Shown here: positions 25,680-34,027 of the stretch, one piece after another | How positions within the stretch are numbered: the first letter of the stretch is position 1 | How the letters are laid out: every line of letters begins with the position of its first letter | NCBI GenBank assembly: GCA_944392535.1 | Contig: CALXWY010000003.1 | Coordinates: 62,001-126,000, forward strand | Direction of reading: 5' to 3' | DNA length: 64,000 bases | Source: an uncultured Alphaproteobacteria bacterium | GTDB lineage: Bacteria > Pseudomonadota > Alphaproteobacteria > Rs-D84 | The notes under the pieces: model-generated | Told to the model about the DNA's origin: nothing | What the model saw: only the letters and a program-made list of their open reading frames with translations | The model's database searches: none | Position numbers and translations under genes: made by a program

Positions 25680-28079
25680 ATGGCAGATGATATAAAGCAA
25701 ATTCATGAACGTGAAGAAAAATGGCAACGCCGTTGGGCGGATGCCGGTGTGTTTACCCCCAAAAATGATGGCAGCAAGACGCCGTTTTATATGTTGGCGG
25801 AATTTCCGTTTCCATCGGGCAACGGACTGACCGGGGGACATATGTTGATTTATTCCGGTTCGGACGTTATGGCGCGGTTTCGCCGTATGCAGGGCTATGA
25901 TGTTCTGTTCCCGATGGGGTTTGATTCATTGGGAATTTCGGCGGAAAACTATGCCACGAAAATTGGCAAGCATCCGTCTGTGGTTGTGCGCGAACTGATT
26001 GAAAAATTTACGCACAGTATGATAAGCATGGGTTGGTCTATTGATTTGAAATCGCAAATTGCAACGTCTGACCCTGAATATATCAAATGGACCCAGTGGA
26101 TGTTTATCCAGTTCTTTAATGCGGGGTTGGCGTATAAGTCTATGTTGCCGATGAACTGGTGTCCGAATTGTCGCACCACGTTGACCAACGAAGAACTGGA
26201 AGATGGCAAATGCAATCGTTGTCATGGGCCGGTTGAAATTCGTGAAAAAATGCAGTGGAATCTGGCGATTACTAAATATGCCGAACGTTTGTTGGATGAT
26301 TTGAAATTGGTTGATTATCCGGAACGTGTAAAGCGTGACCAGATAAACTGGATTGGTAAATCCACCGGTGCGGATGTTGATTTTATGGTCGGTGACGATG
26401 TAATGACCGTTTATACCACACGTGTTGATACTATATTTGGTGCGACATTCTGTGCGATTGCACCGGAACACAAATTGGTTGCCAAATGGCTGGCGGACGG
26501 GCGTATTAAAAATGCGGACGCGGTGCGTGCGTATATAAAACAATCGGCCGAAAAATCTGAATTTGACCGGACGGACGCAACAAAAGAAAAAACAGGTGTG
26601 CGTTTGGACGGCATAATGGCGCGCAATCCATTTACAGGCGATGAAATCCCCGTATTTGTGGCGGACTATGTATTGGTGAATTATGCGCATGGTACGATTA
26701 TGGCTGTGCCGGCGCACGATGAGCGCGACTGGGATTTTGCGAAAAAATTCGGTTTGAAAATTATTCCTGTGATTGATGGTGGTGAACCCGACAAAGTCTG
26801 GACCGGGGATGGCATGCATATTAATTCAGGATTTTTAGATGGTATGAACAAGGCCGACGCAATCGCTGCCGCGATTAAGTATGGTGCGGAACATGGGTTT
26901 GCCCGGCCGAAAACGCGTTTCAAAATGACCGATTGGGGGTTTTCGCGCCAGATGTATTGGGGCGAACCAATTCCATTGGTGTATTGTGAAAAATGCGGTT
27001 GGGTGCCGGTGCCTGAATCTGAATTACCGTTGATGCAGCCGTATATGGAAAATTATCGCCCGACCGAGGACGGTGAAAGTCCCCTGGCCCGCGCGACAGA
27101 TTGGGTGAATACCACGTGTCCAAAATGTGGCGCGCCCGCGCGACGCGAAACGGATACTATGCCGCAATGGGCGGGGTCATCGTGGTATTATATGCGGTAT
27201 CTGGACCCGCGTAATGACAAAGAATTTTGTTCGCGGGAACAAATGGAACGCTGGATGCCGGTAAATCATTATAATGGCGGCAATGAACACAATACGCGTC
27301 ATTTGATTTATTCGCGCTTTTGGCACAAGGCGTTATATGATTTGGGATTTGTAAATACTGTTGAACCGTATAAAAAGCGGACCACAAATGGTTTGCTGAT
27401 GGGGTCGGATGGTAAAAAAATGTCTAAATCCGCCGGTAATGGATTCCAGGTTGATGAAATGGTGGCGCGCGTTGGGGCCGATGCTGCGCGTACGACAGTG
27501 TTATCGTTGGGGCCGTGGGATACGAATGTGAACTGGTCAGACGGTGCGCTGGCCGGGGTACAAAGATTCCTGAAGCGCGTGGAAAATATGGCGGATAATC
27601 TGACCGATGATGTGATGACGTCCGAACAGGAACGTTTGGTTAATCAATTAATCGCAGATATGACAGAACGACTGGAAAATATGCGGTTTAATACGGCGAT
27701 TTCCGCGATGATGGAATTTATTAACCAGTTCAGTGGCACTATGCCCCGCCCTGTGTACGAAGTATTGATTCAAATGTTGAACCCATTCGCGCCGCATTTG
27801 ACCGAAGAAATTTGGGAACGTTTAGGGCACGCGGATATGTTGGTGTTTCAACCGTGGCCAACATACGACGCCGCAAAGTTGGCGAAAACAACAATGACAA
27901 TTGTTGTTTCGGTTAATGGTAAACGTGCGTCTGATTTTGTGGTGCCTGTTTCTGCCACAGAAGAAGAAATTGTTGATGCCGCCAAACGGGCCGCATCCAA
28001 AAAACTGGCCGGTGCCAGTATTATCAAAACAATTGTTGTACCGAACAAGTTGGTGAATTTTGTGGTTCGCAACAACTGA
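25680..28079 (+). CDS. leuS: Leucyl-tRNA synthetase
   Basis: The 799-residue class Ia synthetase carries the HIGH-equivalent segment PSGNGLTGGHMLIYSGSD (HMLI). A zinc-ribbon in CPNC/CNRC (about residue 160) and the CP1 editing domain (TTRVDTIFGAT, VPAHDERDWDF) follow. A second Cys cluster is CEKC/CPKC, then KMSKSAGNG (about residue 580), and the anticodon-binding and C-terminal domains. It is a little shorter than E. coli LeuRS (860). It has its own transcription unit and ends at a strong terminator shared with rpiB. Confidence 0.98.
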   Translation: MADDIKQIHEREEKWQRRWADAGVFTPKNDGSKTPFYMLAEFPFPSGNGLTGGHMLIYSGSDVMARFRRMQGYDVLFPMGFDSLGISAENYATKIGKHPSVVVRELIEKFTHSMISMGWSIDLKSQIATSDPEYIKWTQWMFIQFFNAGLAYKSMLPMNWCPNCRTTLTNEELEDGKCNRCHGPVEIREKMQWNLAITKYAERLLDDLKLVDYPERVKRDQINWIGKSTGADVDFMVGDDVMTVYTTRVDTIFGATFCAIAPEHKLVAKWLADGRIKNADAVRAYIKQSAEKSEFDRTDATKEKTGVRLDGIMARNPFTGDEIPVFVADYVLVNYAHGTIMAVPAHDERDWDFAKKFGLKIIPVIDGGEPDKVWTGDGMHINSGFLDGMNKADAIAAAIKYGAEHGFARPKTRFKMTDWGFSRQMYWGEPIPLVYCEKCGWVPVPESELPLMQPYMENYRPTEDGESPLARATDWVNTTCPKCGAPARRETDTMPQWAGSSWYYMRYLDPRNDKEFCSREQMERWMPVNHYNGGNEHNTRHLIYSRFWHKALYDLGFVNTVEPYKKRTTNGLLMGSDGKKMSKSAGNGFQVDEMVARVGADAARTTVLSLGPWDTNVNWSDGALAGVQRFLKRVENMADNLTDDVMTSEQERLVNQLIADMTERLENMRFNTAISAMMEFINQFSGTMPRPVYEVLIQMLNPFAPHLTEEIWERLGHADMLVFQPWPTYDAAKLAKTTMTIVVSVNGKRASDFVVPVSATEEEIVDAAKRAASKKLAGASIIKTIVVPNKLVNFVVRNN

Positions 28080-28080
28080 T

Positions 28081-28106
28081 AAAAAACGCCCGTGTGGGCG
28101 TTTTTT
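28081..28106. terminator. Bidirectional terminator between leuS and rpiB
   Basis: AAAAAACGCCC - GTGT - GGGCGTTTTTT hairpin. Confidence 0.85.
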
Positions 28107-28108
28107 AT

Positions 28109-28555
28109 TTAAGAGATTTTTTTCAGTCGGCGCACACGGCGTTCGTTTTCATCAAATGGACTTTCCAAAAATGCACGTGCGGTTAAAAATGATACTTCTA
28201 TATCAATATCATCCGCGGCCAACGCCAATACGTTGATGTCATCGTGAAAACGATCATCGCGTGCCTGGTCCGGGCGGTCACAGCGTGACGCACGGATATG
28301 GCGATAACGATTGGCGGCGATTTGCATCCCGGCGCCTGTGCCACAAATTAATATTCCGCGTGATTTTTCGTCGTCAACCATTGCATCTGCCAGCGCTTTG
28401 GCAATGTCTGGAAAATCAACCGGGGTATTGGGGTCATCCGTCCCCAGGTTCACAACACTGTATCCGATTGCGTTTAACATTTCTGTCAGGTATAACTTTA
28501 CACCAACACCACGATGGTCGGCGGCGATATATAACTTTGATATTGTTTTATTCAT
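28109..28555 (-). CDS. rpiB: Ribose-5-phosphate isomerase B
   Basis: The 148-residue enzyme interconverts ribulose-5-phosphate and ribose-5-phosphate in the pentose phosphate pathway, complementing the transketolase at 11883. YIAADHRGVGVK, VDFPDIAKALA and ILICGTGAGMQIAANR are present. The position of the usual catalytic Cys is occupied in CGTGAGM, and NVLALAA and the C-terminal RR-rich tail match. It overlaps the upstream bactofilin gene by eight bases. Confidence 0.93.
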   Translation of the reverse strand: MNKTISKLYIAADHRGVGVKLYLTEMLNAIGYSVVNLGTDDPNTPVDFPDIAKALADAMVDDEKSRGILICGTGAGMQIAANRYRHIRASRCDRPDQARDDRFHDDINVLALAADDIDIEVSFLTARAFLESPFDENERRVRRLKKIS

Positions 28556-28901
28556 CTTTTTTGCCCTTTCTTTTCGCCAATTTGCATTCCAGCCCTGTAT
28601 TGCCGGTTATATTTAGTGTGTAATATGATAATGTTCCGGTCATTTGGGCATTGCTGAAAACATTTGCGGTATTGACAATTGCCGGGCCATCCAGGGTGCC
28701 GTGTAAAAACAAGTTTGTTGCCGTGATTTTTCCGGCCACACGCCCGCCCCGCCCGATTACAACAGTATCGGCGGTTATGTTTCCGATAACGTTACCGTGA
28801 ATTTGCACAGAATGGTCGGTTTTTATGTCACCCGTCAGTTTGCACCCGGCGCCAATAATTGTTGGTGATGTTTTTTCTTTTGCGTTTGTAAATGCCAGCA
28901 T
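28548..28901 (-). CDS. Bactofilin
   Basis: The 117-residue polymer-forming protein has the DUF583 right-handed beta-helix: IIGAGCKLTGDI, HGNVIGNI, VVIGRGGRVAGKI, LFLHGTLDGP. Short unstructured ends flank the core. Bactofilins assemble nucleotide-free filaments that position cell-wall enzymes. It starts one base after the stop of the M23 peptidase gene, and such pairs are a known arrangement in which the bactofilin scaffolds the peptidase. It is followed by rpiB with an overlap. Confidence 0.92.
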   Translation of the reverse strand: MLAFTNAKEKTSPTIIGAGCKLTGDIKTDHSVQIHGNVIGNITADTVVIGRGGRVAGKITATNLFLHGTLDGPAIVNTANVFSNAQMTGTLSYYTLNITGNTGLECKLAKRKGKKDE

Positions 28902-28902
28902 T

Positions 28903-30183
28903 TTATTCTTCCTTTACAAATTTTGTTGGGTCAAAAGGTACACCCTTGTACCGAATTTCATAGTGCAAGTGTGGCCCCGTAGAACGACCAGTTGAACCCG
29001 CCAGTCCAACAACAGTGCCTGGGCGTACCCAATCGCCACGCGTAACCATTATTTGCGACAGGTGGGCGTATAATGTTGTAAATCCCAACCCGTGGTCAAT
29101 TTCAACCGTTGTGCCGTATCCAACGCGGTCACCCGCAGATACAACGCGACCGGGGGCAACCGCAAACAATTCTGTACCAATTTTGCCGGCAAAATCAATA
29201 CCGCGATGTTTCTTTTGTTCACTGGTAAATGGGTCGGTGCGTGTGCCGTACCGTGACGTTACGCGAACATTTTCAACCGGCGCGCCAAGCGGTAATACGC
29301 GATCCAGTTTAGACAGACCGTTCCACAGTTCTAAATCATCAGCCAATTTTTGATATTTTGGATCCAAGTCTTTATCAAATTCAATTGGGCTGAACGCGGC
29401 GCCAACCAATGGATTAGAAAATTTATTCGCATTACGTATCAAAACTTTTTGCGTCAGCCCCAGTGATGCAATTGTTGTATTGATGTTATTCATACTGGCG
29501 CGTAATGCGTCAATGTTTTCGGTGGCCAGTTTTGATACAGTATCAAATATCTGTGCATCGGCCGCCGCAACACTTTGCATTTGTTCCACCAATTGGGTGT
29601 TGCGTTTTTTCAGTTCCGCGTTTTCGGCACGCGTCAGTTCCAAATCAACAGATAATTCAGACAATTTGGTATGTTCGGGGGCATAGTCAGAATTTGTGAA
29701 CATTTCGTTCAATCGCGTGCGCAGAAAATCCAGTTCGCCCCATGTTTTTAACTGGTCATTCATCAGGTTTTGTTTTTCGGATTCTGATAATTCAGACGCG
29801 TTTAATATCTTGTCATCAATTATATTCAAATTGCGCGTCAGTTCGTTATATTTTTCCATATATGTTTGCAAATCTGTCATTTGACGCGCGTGCAAAGATT
29901 TCATTTCTTCCAGTTGCTGGGTGCGATGCTGTAACATTGGCCGGTGATAAATAAATACGTATGTTGACCATGTTGCCCATATAACCAACCCAATCTTGCC
30001 GCAGAATTTGGTGAAACGCCAAAAACTGCTTTGCTGGAATGTATAAACGTTGCCACGTGGAATATCCATCACCGTGAATTCACGTGGTGGAAACACACGG
30101 CATATGGCGCGCCACAGCGCACGAAACGGCGATGTTATAAACGCCCATAATGATGTAAAATATTTCGTTATAAAGTTTATCAT
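28903..30183 (-). CDS. Membrane-anchored M23 (LytM) peptidoglycan endopeptidase
   Basis: The 426-residue protein has a cytoplasmic N-terminus of about 70 residues, one transmembrane helix (about 72-90) and a periplasmic coiled coil (about 95-260). The C-terminal M23 domain has HRGIDFAG (first zinc His and Asp), YGTTVEIDHGLG, LYAHLS and HLHYEI (remaining His ligands). All zinc ligands are present, so it should cut peptide cross-links. Start 30183 forms an ATGA overlap with the trmN6-like gene; a GTG at 30189 is the alternative. It is paired with the downstream bactofilin, as in LmdC/Csd1-type systems that shape curvature or stalks. Confidence 0.92.
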   Translation of the reverse strand: MINFITKYFTSLWAFITSPFRALWRAICRVFPPREFTVMDIPRGNVYTFQQSSFWRFTKFCGKIGLVIWATWSTYVFIYHRPMLQHRTQQLEEMKSLHARQMTDLQTYMEKYNELTRNLNIIDDKILNASELSESEKQNLMNDQLKTWGELDFLRTRLNEMFTNSDYAPEHTKLSELSVDLELTRAENAELKKRNTQLVEQMQSVAAADAQIFDTVSKLATENIDALRASMNNINTTIASLGLTQKVLIRNANKFSNPLVGAAFSPIEFDKDLDPKYQKLADDLELWNGLSKLDRVLPLGAPVENVRVTSRYGTRTDPFTSEQKKHRGIDFAGKIGTELFAVAPGRVVSAGDRVGYGTTVEIDHGLGFTTLYAHLSQIMVTRGDWVRPGTVVGLAGSTGRSTGPHLHYEIRYKGVPFDPTKFVKEE

Positions 30184-30866
30184 ATCCACCCCAGTCTAGC
30201 CAAAGTGGAATTAATAGTCAAGCCATCACGTAATACGGGTTCATAGTTCATTGGCAGTCCGTTATACAGTTTGTCACCGCCACCTGTACCAATGCGACAG
30301 CGTATCAAGACGCGTTCGGCGTTCTGTTTGGCACCAAACAGCGGCACGATTGTTATGTCGCCGCAGTTGGCGCCGCGCATCGCAAAAACAGCATCAGACA
30401 TTCGGGATGCATCAATTATGATGCAACAGTATCCACGTGGCCGAACGCGGGCAATGCATTTGCGCGTCCATTGAATAATGTCTGTGTTATGGTGGGCGTT
30501 ATGATGTGCCGGTGTGCCGGTGAAATATGGCGGATTTGTTATGACCGCGTCAAATGTGCGTGGGGTGCGCCACGACATTATGTCGGCGTTTATCAGTTCA
30601 ATATCGCAATTATTTAATTCGGCGTTTCGGGCGCATTCGGTCAACATTTTGTCTGATATATCAATTCCGGTAAGTTTAATGTTCGGGTTGTGGGCGTTCA
30701 GGCATAATCCAACCCCACCAGTACCAATACCAACGTCCAGTACGGTTCTTATTTTATCTGGGACAAATGCGGCCAGCCATGCGGCATCAGATGTGGCATT
30801 GTATTCACCGCGAAACATCCGAACGCGACCGCCCAGCATGGTAAAAATTGCTTGTTTTTGCGCCAT
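30180..30866 (-). CDS. TrmN6-like tRNA adenine N6-methyltransferase
   Basis: The 228-residue class I methyltransferase has VLDVGIGTGGVGLCL (SAM), TGIDISDKM, INADI and the catalytic NPPYF motif (about residue 113), which marks N6-adenine methylation. YCCIIIDASR and AERVLIRC match the TrmN6/YfiC family, which modifies A37 of tRNA1(Val). Start 30866 is selected because a promoter ends six bases before it. An in-frame ATG at 30887 lies inside the promoter. It heads the operon with the M23 peptidase, bactofilin and rpiB. Confidence 0.88.
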   Translation of the reverse strand: MAQKQAIFTMLGGRVRMFRGEYNATSDAAWLAAFVPDKIRTVLDVGIGTGGVGLCLNAHNPNIKLTGIDISDKMLTECARNAELNNCDIELINADIMSWRTPRTFDAVITNPPYFTGTPAHHNAHHNTDIIQWTRKCIARVRPRGYCCIIIDASRMSDAVFAMRGANCGDITIVPLFGAKQNAERVLIRCRIGTGGGDKLYNGLPMNYEPVLRDGLTINSTLARLGWI

Positions 30867-30872
30867 ATGTAT

Positions 30873-30900
30873 ATAATAATTCAACAAAATAAAAAGGCAA
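30873..30900 (-). promoter_or_regulatory. Promoter of the trmN6-M23-bactofilin-rpiB operon
   Basis: On the minus strand, TTGCCT (30900-30895), 16 bases, TATTAT (30878-30873), then six bases to the ATG at 30866, implying a leaderless mRNA. Confidence 0.5.
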
Positions 30901-30904
30901 GTTT

Positions 30905-31912
30905 ATGTTTGGTGATACCGTTATTGTGCAAAGTGCCATCAGTGCGTTTAATAACGTTGCGCTGGTTGCGCCGGGGTTCTTGTGGTCGGCGATTTTGTCA
31001 GTGCCGTTGTTTTTGATTGTGTATTATTGTGGCGACGCATTTATGCAGCGGTTTGGCTGGACCAGTGGGAATATAAATCGGCGGGTTTCAATCATAACAG
31101 TTTTGTTAATACTGGGGTGGTTATTGCTGTTTGGCGGAAATTATGCGGTTTTGCGTGATAATTTAACGGTTTTGCCGTTTGCAATGGCTGGGATGTTGTT
31201 CTTGGCGGCGATGTTTATTGGGGCGTGGTATAAAGAATTAAAAATACCACAGTATCGCAATCTGTCGCGGTGGGGAAAGTTTTGTGTGGTCATTGCGTGG
31301 GTAATCTTGTTTGCTGTGGCCGGGTTGTCAGATATGCATGCGTGGTGGGGGCCAATAATGCAAATCAGTGCGCTGGGGATTGGTATAGTGTTGGGGCGCA
31401 TGATTGGTGCCAAGGTACGTGATGTGCCATTTGTGCTGGTTTTAATGTTTGGTGTCGCAGTATTGTTGTTAATGCAGCCAGAATTTTTCCGGTTTGGGCA
31501 ATTGGGGGCACTGACGCCATTTCATTTGTTGGCACTGGTTTTAATGTCAATGGCGGTAATGGCAACGTTCGCTGTGCGCATGGTGCGGCCGCGTGGGCGT
31601 ATTCGTCACAGTGTGTATGTTAAATTAAAGTGGTTGTTGCGATTGATTTCTGTGTTGTGTATGGCGCTGTTTGTGCTGACAGAATCTGTGCCGGTGTTTA
31701 TCGGAATGTCTGGGCTGTTGTTTGTTGTGTTCGTAATTTCTGTGTGGCACGCATCAAGTATTAATGCACATCTGGGCAATCGTATGTTTGCAATTGCGTT
31801 GATGCTGTTCGGGGTGTTGACAACAATGCCGGCGATTTCTGCGCTGGGGATTTTGCGTTGGGTCAGTTTGCCGACAGAAAACAGATGGCAGCAATTAAAA
31901 TTCTTGTTATAA
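30905..31912 (+). CDS. Polytopic membrane protein of unknown family
   Basis: The 335-residue protein is mostly hydrophobic, with about ten predicted transmembrane helices and short loops (for example VSIITVLLILGWLLLFGG, VCVIAWVILF-like and MALFVLTESVPVFIG segments). No conserved catalytic motif stands out. It is divergent from the trmN6-like gene with 38 bases between the starts, and an AAAAGGCAAG site precedes the ATG. lpxA follows after about 90 bases with its own promoter. Confidence 0.75.
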   Translation: MFGDTVIVQSAISAFNNVALVAPGFLWSAILSVPLFLIVYYCGDAFMQRFGWTSGNINRRVSIITVLLILGWLLLFGGNYAVLRDNLTVLPFAMAGMLFLAAMFIGAWYKELKIPQYRNLSRWGKFCVVIAWVILFAVAGLSDMHAWWGPIMQISALGIGIVLGRMIGAKVRDVPFVLVLMFGVAVLLLMQPEFFRFGQLGALTPFHLLALVLMSMAVMATFAVRMVRPRGRIRHSVYVKLKWLLRLISVLCMALFVLTESVPVFIGMSGLLFVVFVISVWHASSINAHLGNRMFAIALMLFGVLTTMPAISALGILRWVSLPTENRWQQLKFLL

Positions 31913-31925
31913 TTTGTTATATTTA

Positions 31926-31952
31926 TTGAATACACTTTTTTGCGCATATAAT
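31926..31952 (+). promoter_or_regulatory. Promoter of lpxA-lpxB
   Basis: TTGAAT (31926-31931), 15 bases, TATAAT (31947-31952). Spacing is shorter than ideal. The leader would be about 43 bases. Confidence 0.4.
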
Positions 31953-32001
31953 GTATCATTTGTTCCGATAAATATGTAAAGATTAAACAGGCTGGGTTAA
32001 A

Positions 32002-32799
32002 ATGATACATCCAACAGCAATTGTTCATGATGGCGCCGTTATTGGCGCAGATTGTAAAATCGGACCTTTTTGTATCGTCGGACCAAATGTTGTGTTGGGC
32101 GATCGTGTTGAATTAGTGTCTAATGTTATAATTGATGGGAAAACGTTCATAGGTGACGATTCTATTGTTTATCCGTTCGCCGTACTGGGGGTAATGAGCC
32201 AAGATTTGAAATGGCAAGATGAAGCAGCAATGACAGGATTGCGTATCGGTAAACGCTGTAAAATCCGTGAATATGTAACAATACATTCGGGAACACCGGC
32301 GTCTGATGGAACGGTTATCGGGGATGATTGCCAGATAATGGTTAATGCCCACGTTGGACACGACTGTAAAATTGGCAACAGTGTTGTTATGTCAAATGTT
32401 GTTCAGGTGGCCGGACATGTTGAAATAGAAGATTTTGCAATATTGTCTGGGGGGGTTATGGTATTGCAATTCGCACGTATTGGGCGCAATGCATTTATCG
32501 GTGGTATGTCTGGGGTTGGTAATGATGTGTTGCCATATGCAATATATGATGGTGCGCCACGTGCTGTATATCGCACGATTAATCGTGTTGGTTTGATGCG
32601 ACACGGCTTTACAAACGAAGATATGCATGCCATACATACAGTATATGCGGCGGTGTTTCACAGTAATGATGGTACTGTTACAGAACGATTGGCCCGCATA
32701 CGCAAAGAAGTTAAAAATAATAAATATGCCATGGACGCAATTGATTTCATAGAAAATCGGTCAAAACGTGGTATTGGTACATCGCGTGATGCAGAATAG
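32002..32799 (+). CDS. lpxA: UDP-N-acetylglucosamine acyltransferase LpxA
   Basis: The 265-residue enzyme transfers a 3-hydroxyacyl chain to UDP-GlcNAc, the first step of lipid A synthesis. It has the left-handed hexapeptide repeat helix (IHPTAIVHDGAVIGADCKIG, IVGPNVVLGD and so on), NAHVGHDCKIGN with the catalytic His, and a C-terminal helical region with NRVGLMRHGF. Length is standard. lpxB overlaps its end. fabZ and lpxD, often found upstream, are absent from this locus. Confidence 0.97.
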   Translation: MIHPTAIVHDGAVIGADCKIGPFCIVGPNVVLGDRVELVSNVIIDGKTFIGDDSIVYPFAVLGVMSQDLKWQDEAAMTGLRIGKRCKIREYVTIHSGTPASDGTVIGDDCQIMVNAHVGHDCKIGNSVVMSNVVQVAGHVEIEDFAILSGGVMVLQFARIGRNAFIGGMSGVGNDVLPYAIYDGAPRAVYRTINRVGLMRHGFTNEDMHAIHTVYAAVFHSNDGTVTERLARIRKEVKNNKYAMDAIDFIENRSKRGIGTSRDAE

Positions 32800-33937
32800 A
32801 AAAAAAATCAAAGTCTTTATTATCGCAGGTGAAGTGTCTGGGGATATATTGGGCGCAAAGATAATGCGTGAATTGCCGGATGCTGATTTTATTGGTGTTG
32901 GTGGCGAAAATATGATTGCCGCGGGGCTGAACAGTCTGTTTCCTATGTCTGATTTGGCAGTGATGGGGATTATAGAGGTTGTTGCCCATGCAAGAACATT
33001 GACGCGACGCATTTCCCAGACTGTTCGTGCAATTATCGCTTCGCGGCCAGATGTTGTATTGACGATTGATTCGCCGGGATTTGCCAAAAGTGTTGTTGAA
33101 AAATTACGCAAGAATTCAGATGGAAAAAAACTGATTGCGGATGGATTGCGATTTCATCATGTTGTTGCACCCCAGGTTTGGGCATGGCGTTCAGGGCGTG
33201 CTAAAAAATACGCCCAGATATTTGATAAGTTATACGCATTTTTTGATTTTGAAGTTCCGTATTTTACTAAATATGGATTAGATACTGTGGCGGTTGGCCA
33301 CCCTATTGCAGACGGTTTAATTGGATATCAATCAAAGCATAAAAAAATAAATAATGAAAAAATTATTGCAATCATCCCAGGCAGTCGTATGTCAGAAGTA
33401 AAAAGATTAATGCCATTGTTCCAGGATGTGGTTGGGCAACTGGTTGCAAATGGATATAACGATTATCGCTTTGTTATACCGACTGTTGAAACGACAGATG
33501 GGTTTATTCGTGAACATGTAAAGCGTTGGGGGGTGCAGCCGGAAATAATTCCGTCAAAATCACGGTATGATTTATATGCGCAAACTTATATTGCAATTGC
33601 CGCCAGTGGAACAGTATCGGCGGAATTGGCGATGTTACATGTTCCGTCGGTGATTGTTTATAAAATGAATCCTGTGACGGTGTGGTTGGCACGGCATTTG
33701 TTGCAAGTCAAATGGGTTTCGTTGGTAAATATATTATTAAATCGTTCTGTATACCCTGAATGTCTGGGGCCAAATGCAACGACAGAAAATATATTAGATA
33801 ATGTTCGCCAGTTAAGCATACCAAGTGTTCGTGAAAATATGATTTCTGGATTAAAATCAGCAGATGATTTATGGCGGCGTCCAAATGGTGCGCCGGCGGC
33901 GTTGATTGCCCAGTCGGTGCGAAATTCAGTGAGATAG
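32789..33937 (+). CDS. lpxB: Lipid-A-disaccharide synthase
   Basis: The 382-residue GT19 enzyme condenses UDP-2,3-diacylglucosamine with lipid X. It shows IIAGEVSGDILGAKIM, FIGVGGENM, MGIIEVV, DSPGFA, APQVWAWRSGRAKK, VGHPIAD, IPGSRMSEVKRLMP and AASGTVSAELA, all typical LpxB blocks. Start 32789 lies inside the end of lpxA (11-base overlap), so translation is coupled. A strong terminator follows. Confidence 0.97.
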   Translation: MQNRKKIKVFIIAGEVSGDILGAKIMRELPDADFIGVGGENMIAAGLNSLFPMSDLAVMGIIEVVAHARTLTRRISQTVRAIIASRPDVVLTIDSPGFAKSVVEKLRKNSDGKKLIADGLRFHHVVAPQVWAWRSGRAKKYAQIFDKLYAFFDFEVPYFTKYGLDTVAVGHPIADGLIGYQSKHKKINNEKIIAIIPGSRMSEVKRLMPLFQDVVGQLVANGYNDYRFVIPTVETTDGFIREHVKRWGVQPEIIPSKSRYDLYAQTYIAIAASGTVSAELAMLHVPSVIVYKMNPVTVWLARHLLQVKWVSLVNILLNRSVYPECLGPNATTENILDNVRQLSIPSVRENMISGLKSADDLWRRPNGAPAALIAQSVRNSVR

Positions 33938-33954
33938 ATGATAAATCATTGTTC

Positions 33955-33990
33955 AAAAAATAGTGTCAGTTAAACAATGACACTATTTTT
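33955..33990. terminator. Bidirectional terminator after lpxB
   Basis: AAAAATAGTGTCA / TGACACTATTTTT stem of about 13 bp with a nine-base loop, between lpxB and the convergent 861-residue secreted-protein gene. Confidence 0.8.
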
Positions 33991-34027
33991 ATTTTGCGAA
34001 CAATTATACGGATATGCGTTATTTCGT

